A DNA stretch of 64,000 nt, taken from positions 1-64,000 of the forward strand of contig NZ_CAUM01000150.1 of NCBI RefSeq assembly GCF_000350085.1, written 5' to 3'. Below are positions 35,023 to 44,718 of this stretch, piece by piece (the stretch's first letter is position 1; each line of letters begins with the position of its first letter). A model generated the notes under the pieces. It had not been told where the DNA came from and searched no databases. It was given only the letters and a program-made list of their open reading frames with translations. Source of the DNA: Mesorhizobium metallidurans STM 2683. Its GTDB lineage: Bacteria; Pseudomonadota; Alphaproteobacteria; Rhizobiales; Rhizobiaceae. A program made the position numbers and the translations under genes.

Positions 35023-35712
<690 letters not shown>

Positions 35713-35749
35713 ATTAACGTCGCTGGTATGGAAGGGCAGGGCGCCGCTG

Positions 35750-37084
35750 TCAACCGCCGAGGCCGTCGCGGATGGCTGAGAAATAGCGATCGGTCCCGAC
35801 CTGCCCGCCCTTGAGCGCGACCTCCAGCCCATCGATCGCCTCGATGCGCGAATGCGCGACGCACAGCGGCGAGCCCGGCGATGCCGGCAGCGGCATCCTG
35901 ACCGTCAGCGCATCGACCCCCATCTGGCCGAGCGCGTGGCTCGACGTGTCGCCGCCGGCGATGACGACGCGCGTGAGCTCTTGCTGGATCGTCAGGTCGC
36001 GCAGCAGCGCGCCGAGGCCGCGGCCGAGCTTGTGGCGCGCGCCCTCCTGCCGGTCGATCTCGGCGCCCCGGTCGGCGGCGGGGCCGAGCGCTGTATAGAG
36101 GACGACGCTGCGTCCGGCTTGCAGGCTGGCACGGCCGCTTGCTGCCGCGCGCTCGATCGCCTGTTCGGAAGTCTCGGAGACCAGTTCGACAGGATCGACC
36201 TCGACGCCGTCGAAGCCGTCGGTCAGGGCATGGCGGATCTGTCTTTCGGTGGTCGGCGAACAACTGCCCGACACGACCGCGATGCGATCGGCGGCCCCCG
36301 GCGGCGCGAAGCTTGATATAGCCCCGACGGTGTCATTCGACGCCCATTCGGCGAGCAGCGTATACTCTATCCCGGACGAGCCGGCGACGAAGGAGCCGCC
36401 GGTCTTGCGAGTGCGCCAGATCTCCTTGCCGGCAAGCGCCTGGGTCTCCCGGCTGTCGACGTCGACAAGCACGATGGCCGCGCCATTTTCCACCAGGCGA
36501 TCGAACGCTTGCGACCGCGAGGCCGACTGCAATGTCGCCAGGTCAAGCAATCCCGAGGCAAGCCCGGTCTGCCGCGACAGATGCACCAAAAGGTCGGATT
36601 CATCCATCGGCGTCGTCGGGTGGCGGCTCATCACCGGATGGCGGTCGATGCGGTAGTACTTGTCGCGATAGGCGGCGAACAGATGGCCGAAGGCGGTGTA
36701 GCGCTTGAGCTGCGGTGCGCCGACCACCAACGGCACGCTGCCCTGCTTGAACACATCGCGGCCGATCTCGATTGCCCGGCCGATGCTGCCGATCGTCGGG
36801 CTGGAATCGAAGGTCGAGCAGACCTTGTAATGGCAGATCTCGGCATTCAGCGTCTTCAGCCAGCCAAAGGCATCACGCAGATGCGTCTCCATCCATTGCG
36901 GCGTCTCGCTGCGGCTGGTGCCGGCGAGACCAATGGCGCGGCAATGCGCGAACCGCGCAAGCTGTGCCGCGTCCGGCTGGCGCATGAACAGCACGGTTGG
37001 CACGCCGCCGAGTTCGAGCGCCTCCATCACATCGGTCGAGCCGGTGAGGTCGTCGCCATAGTAGCTGAGCAGCAGGCTTTGCAT
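35750..37084 (-). CDS. oiaK: Four-carbon acid sugar kinase family protein, probable 3-oxo-isoapionate kinase
   Basis: A 444-residue kinase of the DUF1537 (SBD_N/NBD_C) family. The N-terminal substrate domain begins LLSYYGDDLTGSTDVMEAL (residue 4 on), and the C-terminal nucleotide domain has VVSGSCSPTTERQIRHAL near 270 and RVVIAGGDTSSHALGQMG near 375. The start at 37084 gives the canonical YYGDDLTGSTD N-terminus; the frame also runs upstream into the next gene. It is 4 bases after the RuBisCO-like gene. In the described D-apiose route a DUF1537 kinase (OiaK) phosphorylates 3-oxo-isoapionate for a RuBisCO-like decarboxylase. Other family members act on tetronate derivatives. Confidence 0.78.
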   Translation of the reverse strand: MQSLLLSYYGDDLTGSTDVMEALELGGVPTVLFMRQPDAAQLARFAHCRAIGLAGTSRSETPQWMETHLRDAFGWLKTLNAEICHYKVCSTFDSSPTIGSIGRAIEIGRDVFKQGSVPLVVGAPQLKRYTAFGHLFAAYRDKYYRIDRHPVMSRHPTTPMDESDLLVHLSRQTGLASGLLDLATLQSASRSQAFDRLVENGAAIVLVDVDSRETQALAGKEIWRTRKTGGSFVAGSSGIEYTLLAEWASNDTVGAISSFAPPGAADRIAVVSGSCSPTTERQIRHALTDGFDGVEVDPVELVSETSEQAIERAAASGRASLQAGRSVVLYTALGPAADRGAEIDRQEGARHKLGRGLGALLRDLTIQQELTRVVIAGGDTSSHALGQMGVDALTVRMPLPASPGSPLCVAHSRIEAIDGLEVALKGGQVGTDRYFSAIRDGLGG

Positions 37085-37088
37085 GATT

Positions 37089-38339
37089 TCAGGCCGCCTT
37101 GCCGTCACCGAACTTCTCGATCGAGCGTGCCAACTCGACATGGCTCTTGGCGAAATCCTCAAGCGGAATGCCGTCGACCGCCGCCTGCCAGGCCTGCTGC
37201 ACGGCGCGCACGCCGGCCCCCGGCCCGTCCGGATGGCTGACAATGCCGCCGCCGCAGAGATAGAGCAGATCGACCGTCCGCCCGGTCCGCCGGTAGGTCT
37301 CCGGCGCCTGTCCGCCCCATTGGCCGGACCCCGCCACCGGCAGCGCGCAATCATCGGCCGAAAAGATCGGCGTCGTCACCGCCTTGAAGGATTCGACGAA
37401 GGACCAGTCCGGCTCCCAGTATTTCGAGGCGATGCCGTTGATCTGGAACTGGTCGACGCCGAGCAGCCGCCAGAATTGCTGCCAGACCTTGAAATCCATG
37501 CCAAGGCCGGGGTGGCGGGTCAGGATATCCCAACCATTGCGGTGGGCGTGCAGCACCAGGCTGGAGCGCTTCCTCAGGAACGCCATGCCGCCAAAACCGA
37601 TCGAATTGATGTTGACCACCGCGCAATTGCCGCCGGCCTTCGCCACCAGATCATGATTGCGCATCATCTCGTCGGGATCGGCATGCGAGATGCCGAAGGC
37701 ATACATCACCTTCCTGCCGGTCTTCTGTTCATGGTCGAGGATCAGCGGCATGATCGCCTTCACCCGCTCAGCCAGCGGTGAATAGGCCGGGCTCATCAGC
37801 TTCTCGTCGTCCTTGATGAAATCGACGCCGGCGGCGATCAACTCGCCCACCATCTCGGCCGTCTCGTGCGGCCTCAGCCCCAGTGCCGGCTTGACGATGG
37901 TGCCGATGATCGGACGGTCCGAGACACCGGTCAGCTTGCGGCTGCCGGCGACGCCGAACTGTGGGCCCGGATGCGCGCCGCGATATTCGTCCGGCAGCTT
38001 CATGTCGACGACGCGGATGCCGGACAGACCCCTGATCGAATAGGTGCCGCCAATGGCGATTGTCATCAGCGCTGACAGGTCGGTGCCGATGGCGTCGAAC
38101 GGGAAGGCGATGTCGACGTCGGCGCGCTTGAACGGCCCGTCGCCTGCCTCGGGAATGGATGGCTGCTCCGCCTCGGACAGGTGGCGGCTCGCCAGCACGC
38201 GCGCCGCCACGCGCGCCTTCAACTCCTCGGTCTCGCCCGGCAGCGCAACGAAAGTGCCGGTCGACTGGTCGCTGGCGATCTTGGCCGCCAATGCCTCGAT
38301 GCTGCCCGAGGTCTCGATGCGATAGGTGAGGGTGATCAT
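37089..38339 (-). CDS. oiaX: RuBisCO-like protein, probable 3-oxo-isoapionate-4-phosphate decarboxylase
   Basis: A 416-residue member of the RuBisCO large-chain family but not a true CO2-fixing form. It keeps the first active-site Lys in IIGTIVKPALGL near residue 150, the carbamylated-Lys/metal motif GVDFIKDDEKL near 175, the His/Arg in VLHAHRNGWDI near 265, and a Lys in the loop-6 position (GIASKYWEPD near 302). Residues needed to handle a phosphorylated 3-oxo acid are therefore present. In D-apiose catabolism such proteins (OiaX or OiaT) decarboxylate or split 3-oxo-isoapionate 4-phosphate. OiaX is preferred because EryH/EryI nearby can consume its product, L-erythrulose 1-phosphate. The start at 38339 follows the family; the longer frame overlaps the promoter. 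Confidence 0.78.
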   Translation of the reverse strand: MITLTYRIETSGSIEALAAKIASDQSTGTFVALPGETEELKARVAARVLASRHLSEAEQPSIPEAGDGPFKRADVDIAFPFDAIGTDLSALMTIAIGGTYSIRGLSGIRVVDMKLPDEYRGAHPGPQFGVAGSRKLTGVSDRPIIGTIVKPALGLRPHETAEMVGELIAAGVDFIKDDEKLMSPAYSPLAERVKAIMPLILDHEQKTGRKVMYAFGISHADPDEMMRNHDLVAKAGGNCAVVNINSIGFGGMAFLRKRSSLVLHAHRNGWDILTRHPGLGMDFKVWQQFWRLLGVDQFQINGIASKYWEPDWSFVESFKAVTTPIFSADDCALPVAGSGQWGGQAPETYRRTGRTVDLLYLCGGGIVSHPDGPGAGVRAVQQAWQAAVDGIPLEDFAKSHVELARSIEKFGDGKAA

Positions 38340-38394
38340 GATCCGCTGTCTCAGGTCGTGAGGAGTTCGAAAAAGGTTCCCTGATCTTCGAAAT

Positions 38395-38415
38395 CTGGTA
38401 TAATGAGTACATAAG
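38395..38415. promoter_or_regulatory. GGTATA operator site between oiaX and the GntR regulator
   Basis: CTGGTATAATGAGTACATAA, in the 165-base gap of the divergent oiaX and GntR genes, contains GGTATA, the hexamer bound by E. coli NanR. The same CTGGTAT core recurs at 46609, 47558 and (inverted) 52276. It could repress both divergent genes. Confidence 0.6.
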
Positions 38416-38504
38416 TATTGCAAGCGATATCCCGCCCGGCGGGCATTCCGGGAATCATGGCGGCAATGCTAAATAGATACCGGTCAAGGGAGTGATTCGC
38501 GACG

Positions 38505-39218
38505 ATGAACCGTTCGGAGCCGATCGTCCGGCGCAAGCTTTCCGACGAAGTCTTTGTCAGGCTGAAGCGCCTGATCACCAGCGGCGAATTGCAGCCGGGC
38601 GACGACATGCCGTCCGAGCGCGAGCTGATGGAGCGCTTCGAGGTCGGCAGGCCGGCGATCCGCGAGGCGATGCAGGCGCTGAGCAATATGGGGCTGGTCG
38701 CGATCTCGCACGGCGAGCGTGCCAAGGTGCTGCAATTGACCGCCAAGTCGATCATCAGGCAGGTCGACGGCGCGGCCAAGATCATCCTGTCGTCGTCGAA
38801 GGACACGCTGGAGCACCTCAAGAACGCGCGCATCTTCTTCGAGCGCGGCATGGTCAAGGAAGCCGCCGAAAAGGCCACCGCCGAGGATGTGCTGCGGCTC
38901 AAGGCAACGGTAGCCGAGCAGCGCGGCGCGCGCGGCGATTCCGAGGCCTTCATCGCCGCCGACATGAAGTTCCATACCCAGATCGCTGCCATATCCGGCA
39001 ACCCGATCTATGTCGCCGTCAGCGAAGCGATGCTGGGCTGGCTGAAGGAATACCACACTGAAATGCTGATCTGGACCGGCAAGGAAAAGTTCACGCTGAC
39101 CGAGCACGAAGAGATCATCGACCGCATCGAGAAGCGGGATGCCGATGGCGCCGAGAAGGCGATGATCAAGCATCTCGAACGCTCGCGTTCGCTCTATGTC
39201 ATGAATTCCGGCAGCTGA
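38505..39218 (+). CDS. GntR/FCD-family regulator, NanR-like, probable D-apiose repressor
   Basis: A 237-residue FadR/NanR-type regulator. The N-terminal GntR winged helix (PSERELMERFEVGRPAIREAM, residues 35-55) is followed by an FCD effector domain with the metal-coordinating pattern including MKFHTQIAAISGNP near 148 and the later EHEEIIDRIEKRD near 195. It is divergent from oiaX and convergent with apnL, in the middle of the apiose gene set. Four GGTATA-type sites in the surrounding promoter regions make it the probable regulator of the set. The effector is probably a pathway intermediate. Confidence 0.85.
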   Translation: MNRSEPIVRRKLSDEVFVRLKRLITSGELQPGDDMPSERELMERFEVGRPAIREAMQALSNMGLVAISHGERAKVLQLTAKSIIRQVDGAAKIILSSSKDTLEHLKNARIFFERGMVKEAAEKATAEDVLRLKATVAEQRGARGDSEAFIAADMKFHTQIAAISGNPIYVAVSEAMLGWLKEYHTEMLIWTGKEKFTLTEHEEIIDRIEKRDADGAEKAMIKHLERSRSLYVMNSGS

Positions 39219-39220
39219 TT

Positions 39221-41056
39221 TCACCCGATCCGGGTGATGGCGTAAGGCGCCATCACAAGCTGGCCTTGGCCAAGCACGGAACCATCAACCGTCACGTCGC
39301 CCGCCGTCAGGTTCGCCAGCCACATCACGGTCTCGCCGGACGCAGCGCGCCCGGCCAGCGCGAGCACCTTGGTCTCGTCGCTCGTTTTCGCCGCAACATG
39401 TGCAAGGCCGGCCAGTCCGCATAGCCCCTTGATCGCCCCGAAGATCGGCCGGGGTTTGCCTTCCGCGACGGGTTCGCCCGCCGCCGCCAGCACACCGAAC
39501 GGTCCAGTGAAGGCGGACAGCGTGAGCTGTTCCAGTCCGGCCGGCGCCACACGTGCGGCATAGCCGATCGTCCATGCCGTCGCGAACTGGCCGGCATGGC
39601 GCGGATCGCGGTCGGCCATGGCGATGCGCTGCCCCCCGGGATTGTCCTTGGTCGCGCCGCCATAAGGGTTCTGCCGCATGGCGATCGTTGACGGACCGAT
39701 GCGGTATGGCTTTGCACCGAAGATCGCCCGCGCCGATTTCGTGATGAAGGGCAGCGCTTCCAGCGACTGCATGACGCTGAGATCGTCGGCGGCATGCACG
39801 ATTGGGCAGGTGCAATGGGTGACAAAATCGAGCTGGCCGGCCGGGACGCGCTTGCGGTTCAACTCGGTGAAATAGCTGAACATGCCGCCGCCGAGGCGGA
39901 TGCCGGGAAAGGCGCGCCGCGCCGCGGCATAGACGCCTTCGAGCGGCGGACACTCGGGCCAGGCGCTGCCCGGCGGCGTCGACTGCCGGTCGACCGAAGG
40001 CGAGGCGGCGATGGCCGAAAGCTTCAAGCCGGCCTGGCGCACCATGCCGGCGACATCGGAGAGCTCGGTATCGAGATCGCCTGTGCAGGCAACGACGCAT
40101 TCGAGCGTTGTCCCGGCCGGATAGGCGGCGGCTAGCCGGGCGAAGGATTGCAAGGCGGCGAGCCCGTGACCGCGCGTCGGATCATAGTGGAAGATCAGCT
40201 GCTGCGGGCCGAGTTCGGCCAGCGTTGGCAGGTTGGCAAGCGCTGTCTCGACCTCGTCCGGATAGATGATCACCCCGATATCGGGCAGCCGCGCGCCGGC
40301 CTCGCCAAGCTCGACGCGGACCGGCGGGGCAGCCGCCGAGGCGGGCAGGGCGCTATCGCCGGTGATGCGCAGGCTGACTGTCTGCCTGTTGGATTGTCCG
40401 GCGGGCAGCACATAAGGCCATGGCAGCGCCAGCGGCCGGACATAAGTCTTGTAGGACGCGTCCGACCAGTTGCGCTGGTCCTCCATCTCGAAAGTGTCGC
40501 CTTCCATACGGCATTCGGCGGTGACGCCGGGCCGGACTTCATGGGTGATGGCGCGTAAATCCTTGAAAGGCTGCCAGGGGTCGATCAGTTCGGGAAGCTT
40601 TGTCGCCACCACGCTGCCGTCGGTATGCTCGACCGTCACCGGGCAGCCGGCCAGGCCGGCGATCGGATGCAGGATGCAGAAGCCGCAGCGGTTGGTCTCG
40701 AAATCGCTTTCGGGCAGGGCGCTGACGTCGAACACCAGTGTGCCGTCGGCGGAGCCTTTGATGGTGGCTCTGAAGTCGAGCCGGCTTCCGCCCGACCCCA
40801 CACAGCTTGCCGAATAGCTGACGGAGAAGGCATCAGCGCCCTGGTCGATGACTAGGTCGCTCAGTTCAGGCTCGTAAGTGCCCCAGTCGCGGTCGCGCAC
40901 GATATAGGCGATGGCGCGCAGCACTTCGATGTCGCCATGCCGGATGGTGCGTAGATTGCCGTTGACCAAGTCGGCGCTGAGCGCACCGGCCCTCAGCCTG
41001 ACCGGCTCGGCTTCGACGGCGCGCGTGCCGCAGAGCGGAAAGGCGTCGGCCGTCAT
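39221..41056 (-). CDS. apnL: Large protein matching D-apionate lactonase
   Basis: A 611-residue cytoplasmic protein without signal peptide or membrane spans. The middle and C-terminal parts look like an (alpha/beta) barrel (LIFHYDPTRGHGLAAL near residue 285; GIRLGGGMFSYFTELNRKR near 395; DFVTHCTCPIVHAADD near 420, which carries His/Asp residues suitable for hydrolysis). It resembles the large lactonase ApnL of the D-apiose pathway, which opens D-apionolactone to D-apionate. The identification leans on size and context: its start overlaps the stop of the ApsD-like dehydrogenase in an ATGA. It is the last gene of the importer-apsD-apnL operon. Confidence 0.68.
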   Translation of the reverse strand: MTADAFPLCGTRAVEAEPVRLRAGALSADLVNGNLRTIRHGDIEVLRAIAYIVRDRDWGTYEPELSDLVIDQGADAFSVSYSASCVGSGGSRLDFRATIKGSADGTLVFDVSALPESDFETNRCGFCILHPIAGLAGCPVTVEHTDGSVVATKLPELIDPWQPFKDLRAITHEVRPGVTAECRMEGDTFEMEDQRNWSDASYKTYVRPLALPWPYVLPAGQSNRQTVSLRITGDSALPASAAAPPVRVELGEAGARLPDIGVIIYPDEVETALANLPTLAELGPQQLIFHYDPTRGHGLAALQSFARLAAAYPAGTTLECVVACTGDLDTELSDVAGMVRQAGLKLSAIAASPSVDRQSTPPGSAWPECPPLEGVYAAARRAFPGIRLGGGMFSYFTELNRKRVPAGQLDFVTHCTCPIVHAADDLSVMQSLEALPFITKSARAIFGAKPYRIGPSTIAMRQNPYGGATKDNPGGQRIAMADRDPRHAGQFATAWTIGYAARVAPAGLEQLTLSAFTGPFGVLAAAGEPVAEGKPRPIFGAIKGLCGLAGLAHVAAKTSDETKVLALAGRAASGETVMWLANLTAGDVTVDGSVLGQGQLVMAPYAITRIG

Positions 41057-42087
41057 CTCAGCAAACTCTCGAGTGACACCGGGTCGCGGCTCTCGGCACC
41101 GGCATAGGCGGCCTCGACCAGCGCCAATGTCCTGAGATTATCGGCACCCGAGGTTGCGGGCTCGATCCCCTTCGCCAGGCAGTCGACCCAGTGCTGTTGA
41201 ATGGCGACGACGCTTTCCTGGATGTTGTGCCAGGGACGTGACGCCCAAGGCAGCAATGGCGGCGAGACATTGCTGACCACGGTGCCGCTCTTGCCGGCAA
41301 CGGTGAGCCGATAGCCCTGCGCCAGCCGGATCGTGCCGTCGCTGCCGTCGATCTCGATCAGCGTTTGCGGAAACGGCTCGGTGGCGAGCCTGGTCGCGTA
41401 GCTGCAGTCGACCACCGAGGTCGCGCCGCCGACATGGTCCATCAGCATGGTGGCGACATCCTCGCCGGCAATGGCGGGATTGATGCGCGCGGTCCGCGTG
41501 GTGATGACAGACACGTCGCCCAACAGGAAGCGGGCGATGTCGAGGATGTGGATGCCGAGATCCTCGATGATGAAGCGCTTGCCGGTCGCCAGATAAGGCT
41601 GGCCGGAGAACACGTCATAGGCCGAACGGAAGGAGATGCGGCCGAAGAAGGGCGTGCCGATCTCGCCGCTGTCGACTACGGCGCGCACCGCCTGGATCGG
41701 CGATTGCCAGCGAAAATTCTCGTGCACCATCAGCGGCACGCCGGCCTCAGTGCACGCCTTCACCATTGCCTTGGCGTCGGCGAGCGTCGGCGCGAACGGC
41801 TTTTGGCAGATCACCGGCACGCGATGCCTGGCCGCCATCTCGACCAGCGGCCGATGGCTTGGCGCGGTGGTGGCGATGTCGACGAAGTCGAGCGTCTCGC
41901 CAGCGAACATTTCCGCCGCGTCGGTGTAGCGCTTCGCAATGCCGAACTGGTCGCCGACGATCTTCAGCCGCTCGGGGTCGCGATCGCAGATGGCGACGAT
42001 CGCGACACCCTCGATGTCGCGCCAGCCATGCATCTGGTTGACGGCAAAGAAGCCGCAGCCGATCAGCGCTCCGCGCAGCTCCGCCAT
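41053..42087 (-). CDS. apsD: Gfo/Idh/MocA dehydrogenase, probable D-apiose dehydrogenase
   Basis: A 344-residue NAD(P)-dependent sugar dehydrogenase. The N-terminal Rossmann motif is GALIGCGFFAVNQMHGW (residue 6 on). The catalytic Lys is in VICQKPFAPT near residue 96 (the family's EKP motif here reads QKP), and the active-site Asp/His pair is EDLGIHILD near 180. In the D-apiose pathway ApsD of this family oxidises D-apiose at C1 to the lactone, which ApnL (next gene, ATGA overlap) then opens. It begins 2 bases after the stop of the permease gene, so transport and first oxidation are in one operon. Confidence 0.8.
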   Translation of the reverse strand: MAELRGALIGCGFFAVNQMHGWRDIEGVAIVAICDRDPERLKIVGDQFGIAKRYTDAAEMFAGETLDFVDIATTAPSHRPLVEMAARHRVPVICQKPFAPTLADAKAMVKACTEAGVPLMVHENFRWQSPIQAVRAVVDSGEIGTPFFGRISFRSAYDVFSGQPYLATGKRFIIEDLGIHILDIARFLLGDVSVITTRTARINPAIAGEDVATMLMDHVGGATSVVDCSYATRLATEPFPQTLIEIDGSDGTIRLAQGYRLTVAGKSGTVVSNVSPPLLPWASRPWHNIQESVVAIQQHWVDCLAKGIEPATSGADNLRTLALVEAAYAGAESRDPVSLESLLR

Positions 42088-42089
42088 GC

Positions 42090-43154
42090 TCAGCCTGCCT
42101 TTGCCATCTGCATCAGCGTAACCCGCTGTTGCAGCCGGCGCTGCGCTTGATCGACGACGACGGCGACGATGATGACGAGGCCCTTGATCACCATCTGCCA
42201 GAACGAGCTCACCCCCATCATCACCAGCCCGTCGGACAGAATGCCGATGACGAAGGCGCCGACGATGGTGCCGCCGATCGTGCCGCGGCCGCCCGACATC
42301 GAGGTGCCGCCGAGCACCGCCGCCGCGATGGCGTTGAGCTCAAAACTTTCGCCGGTCGCCGGATGCGAGGCCATCAGTTCGGACGAGATGATCAGGCCGA
42401 CGATGGCCGCGCAGAAGCCCGAAAACATATAGACGAACATCTTCACCATGTTGACGCGCACGCCTGATATCCGCGCCGCCCGTTCGTTGCCGCCGACGGC
42501 GAAGATGTGGCGCCCGAGCGGCGTGTAGCGCGCGAGATAGGCCGCGCCCAGCGCCACCACCACCAGGATCCAGATCGAGACCGGCAGGCCGAGCAGCCGG
42601 CCGGCGCCGAGGAAGCCGAAGCCGGTGGTGCCGAGTTCCGGCTTGCCGACGAGGTTCGGGAAGGTGCGGCCGTCGGATGACAGCAGCGCCAGGCCGCGCG
42701 CCACATAGAGCACGCCAAGCGTGGCGATGAACGGCGCCACATTCAGTCTGGTGATCAGCAATCCGTTGACGGCGCCGATCAATATGCCGACCAGAAGCGT
42801 GATCAGCGCGATCTCGAAGACGTTGAAATAGATCGTATAGCCGATCTGCAGGTCGATGCCGTTGAGCACGAGGTAGCCGGCCACCATGCCGCACAGGCCG
42901 ACGATCGAGCCGACCGACAGGTCGATGCCGCCGGTGACGATGACGAAGGTCATGCCCATCGCCAGGAAGGCGTTCAGCGCCACGTGTTTCGACATCAGGA
43001 TCAGGTTGGCGGCCGACAGGAAATTCGGCGCCGCGATCGAAAAGAAGACCAGCACCGCGATCAGCGCGATGAAGGTCCTCGCCTTCATCAGCGTCAGCAG
43101 CACCGAGCCGCGCGAAGCGGAGGAGACAGCCGCCTTGGCCGGGATGTCAGTCAT
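42090..43154 (-). CDS. Ribose-type ABC permease, importer 1 (apiose operon)
   Basis: A 354-residue RbsC-like permease with eight to ten hydrophobic segments; the first is FIALIAVLVFFSIAAPNFL near residue 28. Family marks are FVIVTGGIDLSVGSIVGL near 75 and AVGGNERAARISGVRV near 225. The start at 43154 overlaps the ATPase stop by 8 bases. It forms the membrane channel for the importer whose binding protein and ATPase are encoded upstream. Because apsD and apnL follow directly, D-apiose is the most likely cargo. Confidence 0.9.
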   Translation of the reverse strand: MTDIPAKAAVSSASRGSVLLTLMKARTFIALIAVLVFFSIAAPNFLSAANLILMSKHVALNAFLAMGMTFVIVTGGIDLSVGSIVGLCGMVAGYLVLNGIDLQIGYTIYFNVFEIALITLLVGILIGAVNGLLITRLNVAPFIATLGVLYVARGLALLSSDGRTFPNLVGKPELGTTGFGFLGAGRLLGLPVSIWILVVVALGAAYLARYTPLGRHIFAVGGNERAARISGVRVNMVKMFVYMFSGFCAAIVGLIISSELMASHPATGESFELNAIAAAVLGGTSMSGGRGTIGGTIVGAFVIGILSDGLVMMGVSSFWQMVIKGLVIIVAVVVDQAQRRLQQRVTLMQMAKAG

Positions 43155-44718
43155 GGGCCTTGTTCTCCGTATGCGGGACCGGTCCGTGGCCAAATGCCGA
43201 GGCGGCGACGATTGCCGCTTCCGTTGCCTCGGCGCGATCGAACATGCCGGTCAGTTTTCCATTGCTCATCACGGCGATCCGGTCGGAGAGCGCCATCACC
43301 TCGTCGAGATCGGAGGTGGCGAAAAGGATGCCAAGTCCGTCTCGCGAAAGCCGGCGCATGGTGCGGAACACATCCGCCTTGGCGCCGACATCGATGCCGC
43401 GGCTGGGCTCGTCCATCAACAGCACCTTCGGCCCGGTGAGCAGCGCCTTGCCGATCACCACCTTCTGCTGGTTGCCACCCGACAGCGAGGAGACCTCCTG
43501 CGCCGGGTCGGCCACCTTGATCGCCAGTTCCCGCACCATCCCGGTCACCGCTTGGCGTTCGTCCGCTCCGCTGATGTGGAACAGCCGCACAAACCGCGAC
43601 AGGCTGGCCAGCGTCAGATTGCTGGCGACGGAGAGGATCGACACCAGTCCTTCGCGCTGGCGGTCTTCGGGGATCAGCGCCAGCCCGCGCCGGATGCGCC
43701 GTGTCGTGTCGCGCTCGCGCACCTTCTTGCCGGCGATGAAGATCTCTCCGGTCGCCTGGCCGTGGCGTCCCATGATGCAGTCGAACAGCTCGCTGCGCCC
43801 GGCGCCCATCAGCCCGTATATGCCGAGGATCTCGCCGGCGCGCAGCGACAGCGAGACATGGTCGACGGCAAGTCCGCCGGTCGCGCGCGGCAGGCAGATC
43901 GCCTCGGCGCGGAAGATTTCTTCGCCCGCAACATGGCCGTCGGCCTTGGCGAAATCCTTGGCGTCCGAGCCGATCATCTGTCGCACGATCCATTGCGTGT
44001 CGACGTTTTTCATCTCTTCCTGGCCTGTGATGCGGCCGTCGCGCAGCACGGTGATGTAGTCGCCGATGCGGATCAGTTCTTCCAGCCGGTGCGAGATGTA
44101 GACGATCGCCACGCCGCGCGCCTTGAGGTCAGCGATCACCTTGAACAGAATCTCGACTTCGGCCGCGCTCAGCGCCGAGGTCGGCTCGTCCATGATCAGG
44201 ATGCGCGCATCGAGCGAAACCGCCTTGGCGATCTCGACCAGTTGCTGCTGGCCGATGCGCAGATCCTCGACCAGCATGTCCGGACGTATGCCGGCTTCCA
44301 GCCGCTCCAGGAATTCCGCCGCGCGGCGCTCCTGTGCCTTGCGGTCGATCTTGCGGAAGCGGTTGGTGATTTCGCGGGTGGCGAAGATGTTCTCGGCGAC
44401 ACTCATGTTGCCGAACAGGTTCAGCTCCTGGAACACCATGCCGATGCCGCGGCTCACTGCGTCGCCGGACGACGAGAACGAGACCTCATCGCCATCGAGC
44501 AGAATGCGGCCTGCTGTTGGCTGCTCGACGCCGGCGATGATCTTCATCAGCGTCGACTTGCCGGCGCCGTTCTCGCCGACCAGCACGTTGACCGCGCCCT
44601 TGCGCACCTCGAAATTGGCGCGCTTGACCGCGACGGTGCCTGAATAAACCTTCGAGACATCTTCCAGCTTCAGGATGACGTCATGACCGGTCGCCCCCAT
44701 CTCTCGCTCAGAAGTCAT
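43147..44718 (-). CDS. Ribose-type ABC ATPase (two ATPase domains), importer 1
   Basis: A 523-residue RbsA-like protein with tandem nucleotide-binding domains. First half: Walker A GENGAGKSTLMK near residue 45, signature LRIGQQQLVEIAKA, Walker B ILIMDEPTSAL. Second half: degenerate Walker A GLMGAGRSELFD near 302, signature SLSGGNQQKVVIGKAL, Walker B VLLMDEPSRGID. This layout is normal for sugar importers of the family. The start at 44718 is in an ATGA overlap with the DUF2291 gene; an ATG at codon 7 (MGATGHD) is also possible. Confidence 0.92.
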   Translation of the reverse strand: MTSEREMGATGHDVILKLEDVSKVYSGTVAVKRANFEVRKGAVNVLVGENGAGKSTLMKIIAGVEQPTAGRILLDGDEVSFSSSGDAVSRGIGMVFQELNLFGNMSVAENIFATREITNRFRKIDRKAQERRAAEFLERLEAGIRPDMLVEDLRIGQQQLVEIAKAVSLDARILIMDEPTSALSAAEVEILFKVIADLKARGVAIVYISHRLEELIRIGDYITVLRDGRITGQEEMKNVDTQWIVRQMIGSDAKDFAKADGHVAGEEIFRAEAICLPRATGGLAVDHVSLSLRAGEILGIYGLMGAGRSELFDCIMGRHGQATGEIFIAGKKVRERDTTRRIRRGLALIPEDRQREGLVSILSVASNLTLASLSRFVRLFHISGADERQAVTGMVRELAIKVADPAQEVSSLSGGNQQKVVIGKALLTGPKVLLMDEPSRGIDVGAKADVFRTMRRLSRDGLGILFATSDLDEVMALSDRIAVMSNGKLTGMFDRAEATEAAIVAASAFGHGPVPHTENKAHD

